Origin: Lycium barbarum
Lineage: Eukaryota; Streptophyta; Magnoliopsida; Solanales; Solanaceae
Direction of reading: 5' to 3'
DNA: 64,000 nucleotides
NCBI RefSeq assembly: GCF_019175385.1
Contig: NC_083337.1
Coordinates: 43,996,938 to 44,060,937, forward strand
The position numbers and the translations under genes were made by a program. Position 1 is the first letter of the stretch, and each line of letters opens with the position of its first letter. The notes under the pieces were generated by a model. That model did no database searches. It was not told the origin of the DNA and saw only the letters and a program-made list of their open reading frames with translations. This document shows, piece after piece, positions 1 through 13,000 of this stretch.

Positions 1-406
1 TTTGCTTTGTATATATTTGGTATATTTGACTATTTGGGTACGGCGGGGCCCTGTCTCGCCATATGTCTTTGTTTTGAGTTCGTAGAGGCCTGTAGTCATA
101 TATGTGGGGCGAGGGTCCTATGTATGTCTGTCTGATTCCGTTATCTGGTCTTAAGGCGGTCTGTTTGTTATGATGGCCCCAAATGGCCCTTTGTATATAT
201 TTGTATTTTGACCGGCGAGGTCTATTCCGCCGCTTTGTTTGAGTTTGATTTGATATGACCGCTTAAGACATATTTTCGATATAAATTATGTTTGATATAA
301 CTTCTTGAAAATTCTGAAATAAGTTTGGATTCGGAAATGAATATGCGATTTGGTCTGGGTACCCAGGTAGGGTGCCAGTCGCGGCCCACGGGGCTGGGTC
401 GTGACA
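1..406 (+). repeat. 3' end of a plus-strand Ty3/gypsy LTR inserted in E1
   Basis: The sequence ends in GGGCTGGGTCGTGACA at 406, the same terminus as the F1 LTR at 20108, and is clearly homologous over its length to 19640-20108 (shared 'gactatttgggtacggcgg' start and 'ccgcttaaga' middle). Directly after it, at 407, an integrase reading frame begins mid-protein, so this is the right end of an insertion. The left end lies outside the window, so I cannot tell a solo LTR from a full element. The right target duplication would be GTGCT (407-411). Confidence 0.8.
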
Positions 407-1760
407 GTGCTTAAGGGAAAGGCAAGAGAGGCAATTCTTGATGATGAAGGCGTTTTAAGGATCAAGGGTCGCATTTGTGTTCCTCGGGTAGTAGATTTGA
501 CTAGATTGATCATGGAGGAGGCTCACAGTTTTAGATATTCTATTCATCCGGGAGCTACAAAGATGTATCTAGATTTGAAACGACATTATTAGTGGTGCAA
601 CACGAAGAGGGACATTGCGGGATTTGTTTCTTGGTGTTTGAATTTTCAATGGGTGAAATATGGGCACCAAAATCCAGAGGGAATCACTCAAATAACGCCT
701 AAACCTGAGTTGAAATAGGAGCGGATCGATATGGAGTTTGTAATAGGATTAACATGGACTTTAGGGAAATTTGATGCTATTTGGATCATTTTGGACTGTT
801 TGACTAAGTCAGCTCACTTTGTACCGGTTTAGACTACTTACAATTCAGACAAGTTGGCCAGAATCTACATCCGTGAGATAGTTCGTTTGGATGGGGTTCC
901 TATTTCTATCATTTTGGATCAGGGCACTCTGTTTACATCTCAATTCTGGCAATTCATGCAGAACGATTTGGGTACTCGGGTGGAGCTTAGTACAACATTT
1001 CACCCTCAGATGGATGGTCAGTCCGAGCGTACTATTTAGGCCCTTGAGGATATGTTGCGGGCATGTGTGATTGATTTTGGTAGTCACTGGGATCAGTTCT
1101 TGCCTTTGGTAGAGTTTGCTTACAATAACAATTATCAGTCGAGCATTGACACGGCACCGTTCAAGGCACTATATGGTAGGAGGTGTCAGCATCCAGTTGA
1201 TTGGTTTAATGCATTTAAGGTTAGGTCTTGGGTTACATACTTGTTGCGAGATTCTTTGGACAAGGTCAAGTTGATTCAAGAGAGACTTCTCACAGGTCAG
1301 AGTTGGCAAGCCAACAATGCGGATCAGAAGGTTCATGATTTAGAGTTCATGGTTGGTGAGCAGGTTATATTGAAGGTTTCACCTATGAATGGTGTGATGA
1401 GGTTTGGGAAGAAGGGAAAGTTGAGCCCTAGGTATATTGGTCCCTTTGAGATTGTTCAGCGCATTAGTGAGCTAGCGTATGTGTTGGCTTTTCCTCCTGG
1501 TTTGTTGGGTGTTCATCCTGTGGTCCATACTTCTGCTCAAGAAGTATCATTCGGATGGTTCTCAGGTCAGTCAGTGGGACTAGGTGTTGCTCGATCAGAA
1601 CTTGACTTTCGAGGAAGAGCCAGTTACTATTTTAGATGGACCGATCCAGAAATTGAGGTCCAAGGAGATTGCATATATTTAAGTTAAGGCATCGTCCGGT
1701 TGAGGAGGATACTTGGGAGACTGAGTCGTACATGCTAAGTAGATATCCCTAGCTTTTCAG
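407..1760 (+). pseudogene. E1: decayed Ty3/gypsy integrase and chromodomain fragment
   Basis: One frame (codons starting at position 2 mod 3) reads through most of an integrase: the HHCC zinc region ([12 protein letters not shown] near 535-570), the catalytic core with Asp at 917 and Glu at 1025 (35 residues apart, the DD35E spacing), and the C-terminal GPF module (SPRYIGPFEIVQ near 1430). In-frame TAG stops lie near 590, 716, 831 and 1037. Where the ancestral residue can be inferred from R4 they replace Trp or Gln codons, as expected for C-to-T decay of methylated DNA. Past about 1660 the frame is lost, though a chromodomain tail (EEDTWETE, near 1700) is readable in another frame. Everything upstream (gag, protease, RT) was displaced by the LTR at 1-406. 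The closest relative in the window is R4 (shared LKGKAREA/LRGEAKEA, VLRIKGR). Not functional. Confidence 0.85.
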
Positions 1761-1823
1761 CAATTCAGGTACTTTTTTTTTCTTTTATATTCGAGGACGA
1801 ACATGTGTTTACGTGGTGTATTA

Positions 1824-2045
1824 TGTAACGACCAGTTAGGTCGTTTTGGTTGTTTTGCCTATTTTAATCCAAATGACCCTTCCCCTATCTTCTTTATAGT
1901 ATGTTTGACTTGTGGGGATGGTTGGTGCGATTCCCTAGGTTTTTTTGGTGAGTTTTCAGTAAGAACAAGGAGTTTTTAGGAATCCTTAAGGAATGGGTTG
2001 ACCAAAGTCAACTTTGAGGGTAAATGAGGCTTTATGGAAGTTTTC
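1824..2045 (+). repeat. E1 3' LTR, truncated
   Basis: Starts TGTAACGACCAGTTAGG, matching the TGTAACGACC start of R1's LTR read on the minus strand. It follows the decayed PPT-side motif ATTCGAGGACGAAC (about 1789-1802). Only about 220 bp remain before the sequence switches to the oppositely oriented R1 LTR in a run of AATGC repeats near 2045-2060. The first 22 bases can form a stem (AACGACC / GGTCGTT, loop AGTTA). Confidence 0.65.
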
Positions 2046-2371
2046 TCGATTCAATGCAATGCAAGATGTATTTATTGATTCAATGCAATGCAAGATGTAT
2101 GGATGCAATACCATGCCATGCAAATGGGGTGTACACATGTACTCCGGACGGAAATATCGTCGTCTCGGCAACACAACCCTGTGTGACTCGCGAATTCTGA
2201 GTGTCACCCGTCTTGGATCTTTACCAAACAGACAAACGGGACCCTAGCTAATTGCTCACTGGGGGAGTCTCACCGACACCACTCTGGGGGACCTGCGGAG
2301 TCCATGCACTAACAAATGATTTCGGGATAACATCGGAATCAGCCCTGTAACAACGATTCCTGAATATAACC

Positions 2372-2712
2372 ATCAGACATCGGCCTCCTCACAATCACAA
2401 AAAAGAGTTTATCAAAATATCAATTTCACTCAATCAACGATGCCGAATCATCACCGGATATCGTCCATGCATCATGAATATGAGGGAAATGTATGGAATG
2501 CACACATCAACGATTTCGGAATTGAACCTTGGACATCGGCCTCGTTACTAAAAGAGTTTATCAAGTATCCGTTTCGTATAAACAAAGAATCCGGAATGGA
2601 TCTTCGGACATCGGCCTTTTCACAATCACTCAAGTAAAAGAGTTTATCACATATCAGTTTCGCTCAATCAAAGATACTGGATCATCACTGGGTATCGGCT
2701 ATGCATCATGAA
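2372..2712 (-). repeat. Irregular subrepeats inside the R1 LTR
   Basis: The phrases 'acatcggcct' (2377, 2533, 2608), 'aagagtttatca' (three times) and 'catgcatcatgaatatgag' (twice) recur with shared flanking sequence, at spacings of about 75 and 156 bp. The same arrangement is present in the right LTR at about 11250-11620, so it predates R1's insertion. Confidence 0.7.
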
Positions 2713-2755
2713 TATGAGAGAATGCGTGCAATGCATATGTCAATCATTAAAAGTC

Positions 2756-2887
2756 GAGTTCAATATCACAAATACCACAACGGGTATGCCAACAACCTAT
2801 CACATCACAACACCAACAGTGGAGTTTAATATCACAAATACCAGAACGGGTATGCCAAAAACGTATCACATCACAATACTAACAGTG
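2756..2887 (-). repeat. 66-bp tandem duplication in the R1 3' LTR only
   Basis: Two 66-bp units, 2756-2821 and 2822-2887, share 'atatcacaaatacca', 'cgggtatgccaa' and 'tatcacatcacaa'. The matching place in the right LTR (about 11650-11720) has a single unit, so the copy number changed after the two LTRs were made. Confidence 0.75.
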
Positions 2888-5009
2888 GGTATGCCAACAT
2901 ATATCCAAGTACAAATACCAACAACGGGTATGTTAATCCTATCCGAATCAAGACAACAAGTAGAATTCGATATCTACCAACTACACATAGCATCAAGCAA
3001 GCACAATTGAACAATCAAACACACATAACGGCGTGGCTAGTCCCATACACAAAGGTCAACCAATCGATATACATATTTGCTACTTCCTTAAATTAGGAAC
3101 ACGAATCTCACCCTACACTCAAAATCCCTCGTCACAACTCATTTTGGACTCAATCACAATCACAGGTACATTTTATCTTCCCATTGATCCACTAGATTCA
3201 CTATTAATGGTATAACACAATAATCATATATTACAGGAATTTCTCATCATTAGACATACAATAGGTTTCACCCGCTACTTCCAAGTCACATATATCCACC
3301 GATATTAACGAAAAACCACATCAAACAACCTAAGGAATCTACAGGCCACAAGCCCGAACACACAAATCACACAACAATACCATCCTAAGATTCCATCCCA
3401 AATCTCCAATTCCTATACATGCATTCTCTTTTCTTTCTAATACAAGAATATATGAAACTAATCGGAGTCTACTGAAAGGGAAGCCATAACCTACCTGGCA
3501 GCCGAACAGGTGCCACGAACCCACACATTGCCTTGTATTTCGAAGCATTTCCAAATAATAAAACTCTATCACATATGAATTCTATGTAAGAAACCATGAA
3601 TAATGATATCCATATTGGCTACTTTCTATTCGGGTCAGATTCCAACCCTTAATTTAGGGGAAACGGGCCCTAAGGGCAAAACGGGAATTTTATGACCAAA
3701 ATAACAAATTCAATACCAAAAGGGAAAAAACCATTACTTTAATCATAGGAATACTCAATTAATTCTTAAAATCATCATTTATATGAAAACCACCAAATTT
3801 GGGTCTAAGAACCTTAACTTTGATTCAAGAATTTCAACTCTAGAATGGAAGATTATTGGTTAACAAGCCTAGATATATCATTATCTAGCATAAATAGCAA
3901 CATTAACATCATTTATTCACAATCTAGGAAGCCAATTCGTTTTTAGAACTCCTTCATGAAAAACCCCAATTTCGGGTTGAAGAACCCTAGGTTTTGCATA
4001 GAGATATTTTGAAGATGAAGGGTTTTACGAAGCCAAAATGATGGATTAATTAATGGAAACTGTTAAGCATGAGGTTTAGAACTTTCCCATAGGAACAATC
4101 TTGAGAAATAATCAAGAATCAATTCATTCCCAAGCTTCCAAGCGAGAAGGTATCCTAAATGAGATCGAAATCCGACATAGTCTCTGTTTTTACTTGATTT
4201 TCGTGACAATATGACCTCAAAATGAATATCGGATGGCACCATTGGATTCCTTATGAAATTCCTTGAATTTTGGCTTTTGAATCACCTCATTTGGACTTAA
4301 AATGAGGGAGATATGAGGGTTTTAATATTGGGTCCCACATTAGTTTTTAGCCGGACCGCCGCAGCGGAAACCACTACCGCTACAGAGGTCAAACTACTGT
4401 AGCTGTCACGACCCAAACCGATGGTCCATGACTAGTGCCCGAGCTGGGCACCTATATACGACCCGCTAGATTTAATCAGATTGAAACTGAAAACAATATG
4501 GCACTCTGTAAATGCATGCTGTGAACTCATCATATCATATATCAGAAAGAACCTGTCTCCTGAGAAGTCACAGTTAACCAAAACATAACAAATATGCAAG
4601 CCAACAAGGCTGCCACTATACACGGGGACATCAAAGACGAACTACATCGATTTAGCTGACCAAACCGTATATGCACAACCCACATATGTCTACAGACCTC
4701 TAAGAGTATAAAAAAGTCTACGTCAAAAGGATCTGTACCAAAATAACTCAAGCTCTGGAACAATGGAGCTCTCCAAGCGGCTGGGTAGAAGTCCTAAGTC
4801 GGAGGATCACCAAACTGAGTGTCTGTACCAGCGGGCATGAAACACAGCCCCCGAAGAAATGGTTCAGTACGAATAGTGTACTGAGTATGTCAGGCATGAA
4901 ATCAACATATACATAAAATCCTGGAAAACATTTGAGGCATGTCAATGAATGGGCCAAATAAATGCATCAGTATAGCTATATCAAAGAAACACATATATCC
5001 ATAGAAATA

Positions 5010-5323
5010 TCACAACAAAGGCCACAACGTCACCCCCTATCAACTGTGCCATATATATACACATCAAAACAAAGGCCACAGAGTCACCCCCGTCAACTGT
5101 GCCATACATATACACATCACAACAAAGGCCAAAGCACACCCCCTGTCAACTGTGCCATATATATACACATCACAACAAAGGCCACAGCACACCCCCTGTC
5201 AACTGTGCTATATATATACACATCACAACAAGGGCCACAACATCACCCCCTGTCAACTGGACCTTATAATACACAACAAAGGTCACAGCGTCACCCCTTG
5301 TCAATTGTGCCTTACATATACAT
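5010..5323 (-). repeat. About 53-bp minisatellite, six units, inside S1
   Basis: Units contain 'aaaggccac', 'caccccctgtcaactgtgcc' and 'atatatacacatcacaac'. The first four are very alike; the last two are shorter and diverged. It keeps an artefactual reading frame open. Confidence 0.85.
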
Positions 5324-5880
5324 GAAGAATGACAATGAGTGCAATGCATAATCAAAATGAAATAATAAAGCTTTCTGTAATGTCACAAAGTAGCCATATG
5401 CATATATTATACTCATGGCATGCATAGGAGTTCAAATGAAAACTATCGCTCTATCCCACCTTGGAGGAACAATTTATAAGGTGAGATTAACAACAATGAA
5501 ATAAATCGAGAAAATCATGAAATAGCTTAACATTTTCATATCATCGTTGAAATCATATTTGAGACCTTTAAGCAGAAAATCATCCTCAACGTAATCCTCA
5601 TAAAAACATTCTCGTTCTTAACATCATAAGAAGCTTTAAAAGTCATAAACTTCTAGCTTTGAAATCAAGGAGGTTATGAAAACACTTATGGAATCATACC
5701 ATAGGAATCATGCCTTTGAAAGAAAAGGACGAGCCTTAACATACCTGTTCGACTTCCTACTAGTTACGCTTATCCGCCCGAGATCGTAAATCTACATTCG
5801 AGAGAAATTACATTAACGTTAGACTCATCACCGTACACTTGTCCTAAGTTTTCAAATTAAACTATTTTATGTCCTGTCAG

Positions 5881-5908
5881 AAATCGGGCAGCATCTCCCT
5901 TATTTATA
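5881..5908 (-). promoter_or_regulatory. S1 LTR core-promoter box
   Basis: Minus strand reads TATAAATA (5908-5901) followed at once by AGGGAGATGCTGCCCGATTT. The same TATA plus GAGATGCTGCC arrangement occurs in S2, F3, R5 and, with weaker TATA, F1 and F2. Promoter function is inferred from the TATA box and conservation. Confidence 0.55.
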
Positions 5909-7482
5909 TGCCTAGACCGAAATCTCAATTCAGCAACCAACAATAACAACAACCATACCAACATCAATAATATCATTTCCAACACTAATATATACCATAA
6001 AACATCCCACATACACCCACTTACTATACAATTATTTAACCACTCTACCTTCGTGAACGAACCGGTATTAGCGTAAATAGAAAGAGATCCATACCTTACT
6101 CTTGTTGAAGTAGCAATATCTCCGATATCCGCTTTGAATCCACGTCAAAATCCACCGCAAAACAAGCCTACAATCACAACCACGTGCTATCCGGACCTAA
6201 ACTAATATTCCGTCACTTGAAAATTGCTCACTTTTTGGTATCCTCACTCTCCCTACTGATTTCTGAAAATTTATGGGCTAAAATCTGGTGAAAAAGGGGG
6301 TTCTTACCCCTTATATAAGGGTCAAATTCGGGTCAGGTCACTGTAGTCGTACTGTAGCATGCGTTTTTGCTTTGTCAGCCGAACTTGTAACGTCCATAAT
6401 TCTCTACTCCGATGTCCAATCGACGAGAGGTTTGTTGCGTTGGAAACTAGACTTGACGAACTTCATTTTAGGCTTTCGTTTCACTTCACACTTCATATGC
6501 GAAGAGATATTTGTCCCCCAAGTTGGACCAACATTTTCACACAAAACTTAACCCATCCTTTCTCCAAAGTCGTACTACTCCATTTCTTCCACTCATTTTC
6601 TTATAAAACCTTCCGGTATACTTTATGTACATCCTTCACTCATTAAATATACTTAGTAATGCTTGCTCCTTACATTCCAAGGTGATTTTACTTAACCGTA
6701 ACTCAACGTACTTATGTTTCAAATTTGATAAGTGCTTCTTTGAAGATACGGGGTGTAACAGCAACGGTCACAAGGACGCTGTAGTGGTGCCGCCCCAGCG
6801 GTAAAGGGTCCGCTAAAGCGGTCACCAGACACCAGATGCCTCAGTTTTTCGGTTTTTCGCCCTGGAACTCCGAAAGCTTATCCGGAACCCGATTTTGACA
6901 AACCAAATATGCAGATATAGGTAAAAACGCGCTACGAACTCATTCGCACACTCGAAATTCCCACCAGAGATACCGCTGACTAAGTCAACTCCCGAGCGGC
7001 CAAAAACTAACTTTCCAACTCCATTTTCGATAATCATCCGAGGTCCGATTTCAACAAACGAAATATGCATCCACATGTAAAAAGACGCTATGAACGCACT
7101 CGTGACCTCGGATTTCCCAACGGAGATACCGTTGACTAAGTCAACTCCCAAACCTCAATAACCATTCCCAAACCAAGTCCCAAAATGCACCCGTGTGCAT
7201 TTAGAGCCGAACTAGTCCCACCAATGCATCATAAATCAATCTATGAACCTCTCAGAATCGATGGATCTCTGAATGAAATCCGTTCACCCAAAAGTCAACT
7301 CTCGATCAAACTGTTTTCGCTTAAAGCCAAATTTTTCTAGAAAACATTTCAAAGCCCAAAACGATGCCTCGGAAGTCATGCCGACTATCTTCTCGGGTCA
7401 AAATAGTTCTAACGAGGCTTAGGAACTAGTCAACGAGGGCAAAAACAGAAGAATCACGGTAACGACAAAATGGGTCGTTACT

Positions 7483-10057
7483 TCATATACCAATTAAACA
7501 GTCGCTCGTCCTCGAGTGAAGAACGAGAGTAGTAGAATTTACGGTAACAAAGGAAATCATATCACAACTAACATGAAGCTCTTACAACAAGAAGCAAACC
7601 CAAACCGCAATTCGTTCGCACTTAGCCAAAAGACCCAATTACTATGTCTTTAAAACACACAACGAATCTCTCATCGATAAATCAAATTGCACAAACCTTT
7701 AGACATAACTAATCATAAAACATTCACAACTAGTAAGGTATTCTAAGCTAGTCGCTCCTTGAATCACAATTTCTTAGTAGTACACAATACAAACCGAAAC
7801 CAAGACTTACTCTTTCCGAAAGAGAATCCTAAATCTTCCAGAAAACTCTAAGCTATTTCATCGAAACTAGTCTTTTTCGTAGCCGACTTGGTCAGTCTTA
7901 AGTCTCCTTAACTCTTCAAATCACTTATCTAGGAACTTGCTATCGAGTATTGCATAGAGCAAGATCTGCCAACATCCAATGATCAGAACGGAGCCTTATC
8001 ACAATCCTAGAATCTCTTCGAAGCATAACCATTATCATTATAACCCATTATACTAATCGAAAGGCTGACTCTAGTGAAATACCACAATGACTTCTAATAA
8101 CAAACCTAAAAAATCAGGCGTTCCTTATGACATCCGTTTAAAATGATCTACTTGGAACCCATCACCCTCTTACCGTGCATAGCAAACTATAGGTTACCGC
8201 TCTTGGCTCTAAAAGCTGAAACTTACCCAAATTGTTTTAAAAGTACCGGATGACTAAATCTTGTGAATGCGGCCTCAAATTCCTTAACATTACCTAATAC
8301 GCATACCTGGTACAACCCAAATTTTTCTGACACTAAGGACATATGTGCTCATAAATCAATCTTGTAACTATCAAACTTTCCATTGTAATACCTCAATAAC
8401 CCATAATACTTCTGAAAGCATCAAAATCTAACTATCCCTGGCGCTAACAAGCATAATCACTTCGGGCCCATAATATCTGAAGTCATTCTATCAATGTTGT
8501 TCATAACATAAAACACGTACCACAACACGATCCCATCTCGGTAGCACTGATAGCCATAACATACTAAGAATTTCTACAAATCCTTTCTCTTAAACACATA
8601 CTAACTCATTCACTGGTCACCATTTCTTATCACTTACCCATTCTTAATCTTACGTTCTCAATCACACAACAATCACAAGCTCGTCTATTCTATACTAGAC
8701 TACAATACCATCATTCAAATAAATTCAAGTACTCGCAAGGGCACACCTAATTCTTGCCAGTCTCGACTAACACCAACCAATTCTCGAAGCCACCAAATCA
8801 ATTACCGCAAATCCTAAGTCTTGCACACTACTGAACTAACCTTGAAGATAGAATCACACCACACACTTTACACATTAGGGTTACCTTTCAACATATCAGA
8901 GTCTAAATCGACTAAACTCTAAATCCAACGAAGCACATACTTGGTCCACAATGACCCACTTTCCTCCACCAAGGTTCCCTTATTCCATTCCTTATTTTGA
9001 ATTCCAAAATGATCCATATAACTCGAAAAGGTTTAAGCCTCATATCTGATTCACTAAATTAGAATGTCTCCATTGTCAAACCTAAGCACACCTAACCATT
9101 CAAGCGACTATACCATCCACTTCAACTGGATAACAACATCGATAAATAATAAAACTCACCGAAGCCACACAACAAGCACAAAGGCTCTCGGCCTCAATCC
9201 GATACTGGACATAACTCCTAACAGTTGCTTGGTTACTAGAATCTTACTCTCGTAATAGTCACAAACACATTCTCATAATCATGCCAGATATCAATTATTT
9301 CCTTCTTAGTGCTTAAGAATTTTCTATCCAAATCCTCTTTATCTCGACTCAATTCCATGTACACAATAAGTACCAATACCAATCCCCTTAAGAATTCGAA
9401 TTCTCTATGCTCCCTCACAATATCGACCTGTTAGTACTTACTCTCAACTTCTCTTATCTACTATATGCAATCAATATACTCATCGAATCTGGTAATCACT
9501 AGCGAACTCATACTCGTCCTCGCATTCGAAGTCATTTTTTTTAAATCCGATCCTATCCTCAACAGATCGCTCTTACTAAGCCCATATGCATTGACCATTT
9601 CCGAGCAACCGACCACTAGGATCACAGGTATCCTTCGACTCTTATTACCAACTCCACATCTCTCAAAGAACCAACAATGAAACATCTTAACCAAATTCTC
9701 ACAACGGAAACTCATACAATAACTAAAACTGAACTTGGTCAAGTGTCCGAATTTAGACGACACTTTTCATATCATATCGCAACCTGACATACGAAATTGA
9801 TAACACATAATTTAGAACGGGTTTCCGCCATTCGAGGGAGAATACAACAAGAATTCAAAGATACCAACTGGAATCTCCTAGATACCAATTGGACCCTACC
9901 GAGATACCAATTCGACAAAAGTAGCACGAATAGAAAGAATGAAGGGAGTTTTCCTAACATGCCTCATAGCCTCTCGTGGATGGGTACAGACATCTCTGCA
10001 CCATTCCACGAGACTCTACTACACATTTCTCTTGTACCTAGTAGACCGGTAACCTAA
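7483..10057 (-). other. R1 internal region, non-coding
   Basis: About 2.6 kb with stops in all frames and no gag, protease, RT, RNase H or integrase motif. On the minus strand the leader after the PBS resembles R4's, and an ATG at 9831-9829 sits where R4's gag begins (MAETRS against MARTRA), but the frame closes after about 19 codons. Three extra copies of GATACCA, the tRNA-complementary core of the PBS, lie at 9860, 9881 and 9903 on the plus strand. Next to the 3' LTR a CTCG-AGGA-CGAG stem-loop (7503-7514) replaces the usual PPT hairpin. I see no other structure here. Confidence 0.7.
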
Positions 10058-10070
10058 GCTCTGATACCAA
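10058..10070 (-). other. R1 primer-binding site (tRNA-iMet type)
   Basis: Minus strand TTGGTATCAGAGC, two bases inside the 5' LTR end. It is complementary to the 3' end of initiator tRNA-Met, the common plant primer. Confidence 0.85.
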
Positions 10071-13000
10071 CTTGTCACGACCTAATTCTGGGTCACGCGG
10101 GCACCTCTCTTTCCCACCTCGGCAGGCGAACAATATCATTGAATTCACATCAATTAAGTAAAGGCAATTCATTTAAATCAATAGATACTTAGAAATTCGG
10201 CGAAAACTTCATAATATTATTCAATAAACTCAAGAATCAATAAGATTACAACGATTTAACAAATACAGACTCAATCCAACTTCCCATGACCTAGTCTAGA
10301 CTAGTACAAGAGCGACTAATGATTTCAGAATTACCATTACATTCTAAGACTCAACCCCCATCCCGAAATGAAATGGGAGGAGGCCTTCCTGATAGGCACC
10401 GCGTATGTCCACATATGCTTTGGTCAATCACCTAAAATAATCTACACCCCAAAAAGGGTGTAGCAAGCGCAATGTCAGTACAACCACACGTACTGAGTAA
10501 GTATCATAGGCCGACAATGGTTAGTAACACATATCAATAAGAGAATTCACAGATAAACATGATAACAACCCAATAAAGGCATACAGCGATCTACCACACA
10601 CTGTAAATTAATACCCTTAAGCATTAATTTCGCTCTAATAATTCTCTAGTCAAGCTCACGCGATATCGGAACTCACATATCATTAAATCGATCGTTTCAA
10701 TCTAGTAGTCAACTCATCATCAAGACACCCATTATCCTACATGACATAGAGACCAAACATATAACTAATCTTACAGACGGTCTATAGGATACCTCAACAA
10801 ATTCAATCAATAAATCCAGATCCAAGTACACGTCATTGCCTAAGTAAAGCATCTAATCCCAAATGTGCCAAGTCTGAATAAATCAATCTAAATCCAATCA
10901 TCACAGGTAAACACCAAATCATCTCAAACAAGCCATAATGCAATGCAATGCAAGATGTATCAATGCAATGCAATGCAAGATGCATGGGTGCAATGCCATG
11001 CCATGCAAATGAGGTGTACACATGTACTCCAGATGGAAATATCGACATCTCGGTAGCACAACCCAGTTTGACTCGCGAAGTTTGAGTGCCACCCGTCCTG
11101 GATCTTTGCCAAACACACAGACGGGACCCTGGCTAATTGCTCATAGGGGGAGTCTCACCGGCACCACTCTGGGGGACCCGCGGAGTCCATGCATTAACAA
11201 ACGATTTTGGGATAACATCGTAATTGGCCGTGCAACAACGATGCCCGAATATAACCATCGAACATCGGCCTCCTCACAATCACTCAAAAGAGTTTATCAA
11301 AATATCGGTTTCACTCAATTAACGATACCGGATCATCACCGGATATAGGCCATGCATCATGAATATGAGGGAAATGTATGCAATGCACATATCAACGATT
11401 CCGGAATTGAACCTTGGACATCGGCCTCCTCACAATTACTCAAGAAAAAGAGCTTATCAAGTATCAGTTTCATATAAATAACGATTCCGGAATGGATCTT
11501 CAGACATTGATATTTTCACAACCACTCAAGTAAAAGAGTTTATCAAATGTCAGTTTCGCTCAATCAACGATACCGGATCATCACCGGGTATCGGCCATGC
11601 ATCATGAATATGAGAGAATGCGTGCAATGCATAGGTCAATCACCAACAGTCGAGTTCAATATCACAAATACCACAGCAGGTATGCCAACAACGTATCACA
11701 TCACAATACTAACAGTGGGTATGCCAACATATATCCAAGTACAAATACCAACAACGGGTATGTCAATCCTATCCGAATCAAGACAACAAGTAGAATTCGA
11801 TATCTACCAACTACATATGGCATCAAGCCAACACAATTGAACAATCAAACACACATAACGTGGTAGCTAGTCCCACACACAAAGGTCAACCAATCGATAT
11901 ACATATTTGCCACTTCCTTAAATTAGGAACACGAATCTCACCCTACTGTTAAAAACCCTCATCACAACTCATTTTGGACTCAATCACAATCATGGGTACA
12001 TTTTATCCTCCCATTCATCCACTAGATTCACTATTAATGGCATAACACAATAATCATATATTACGGGAATTTTTCATCATCAGACATACAGTAGGTTTCA
12101 CCCGCTACTGCCAAGTCACATATATCCATCGATATTAATGAAAAATCACATCAAACAACCTAAGGAATTTACATGCTACAAGCCCGAACACACAAATCAC
12201 ACAACAATACCATCCCAAGATTCCATCCCAAATCTCCAATTCCTATACATGCATTCTCCGTTTCTTCTAATACACGAATATATGAAACTAACCGGAGTCT
12301 ACCGAAAGGGAAGCCATAACCTATCTGGCAGCCGAACAGGTGCCAGGAACCCACACGTTGCCTCATCTTTTGAAGCATCTCCAAATAATCAATCTCTATC
12401 ACATATGAATTCTATGTAATAAATCATGAATAATGATATCCATATTGGCTACTTTTTATTCGGGTCAAATTCCAACCCTTAATTTAGGAGAAACGGGCCC
12501 TAAGGGCAAAACGGAGATTTTATGACCAAAATAACAAATTCAATTCCAAAAGGGAAAAACCCATTACTTTAATCATAGGAATACTCAATTAGTTCTTAAA
12601 ATCATCATTTATATGAAAACCCCCAAATTTGGGCCTAAGAACCCTAACTTTGACTCAAGAATTTCAACTCTAGAATGGAAGATTATTGGTTAACCAGCCT
12701 AGATATATCGTTATCTAGCATAAATAGCAACATTAACATCATTTATTCACAATCTAGGAAGATGATTCATTTTTAGAACTCTTTCATGGAAAACCCCAAT
12801 TTTGGGTTGAAGAACCCTAGGTTTTGCAAAGAGATTTTTTGAAGATGAAGGGTTTTACAAAGCCAAAATGATGGATTAATTAATGGAAACTGTTAATAAT
12901 GAGGTTTATACCTTTCCCATAGGAACAATATTGATAAATAATCAAGAATCCATTCATCCCCAAGCTTCCAAGCGAGAAGGTATCCTAAATGAGGTCTAAA

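Larger units (their letters stand above)
4404..6760 (-). mobile_element. S1: solo LTR, 2,357 bp
   Basis: Bounded by TGTCACGACCC at 4404 and GGGGTGTAACA at 6760, so on the minus strand it is TGTTACACCCC...GGGTCGTGACA. No internal region, PBS or PPT lies between. It interrupts R1's left LTR: 'ctacagaggtcaaactactgtagc' continues after it as 'gcaacggtcacaagg', matching the uninterrupted 'cactgcagcggtcccaagg' at 13226. Flanks GTAGC (4399-4403) and GCAAC (6761-6765) look like a 5-bp duplication of GCAGC changed by one transition on each side. LTR-LTR recombination is the usual origin of such elements. Confidence 0.85.
2046..7482 (-). repeat. R1 3' LTR (outer 0.8 kb missing, split by S1)
   Basis: Collinear with 10925-13276 plus 20114-20780. 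Homology begins in the 'caatgcaatgcaagatgtat' block near 2050. Host sequence is 2046-4403 and 6766-7482. The inner end reads gggtcgttact, where the intact copy has gggtcgttaca. Confidence 0.85.

Noticed and set aside
4962..5351. 129-codon repetitive frame
   Set aside because: Translation of the 53-bp minisatellite inside the S1 solo LTR.
7486..10057. Possible 5S-like sequence or hidden gag in the R1 interior
   Set aside because: I looked for the 5S box sequences and for gag/pol motifs on both strands and found only weak, scattered matches.
12138..12419. 93-codon plus and 77-codon minus frames, similar to ones near 3340-3570
   Set aside because: They fall in R1 LTR sequence, are small, overlap on opposite strands and show no domain; the pair of loci is explained by LTR duplication.
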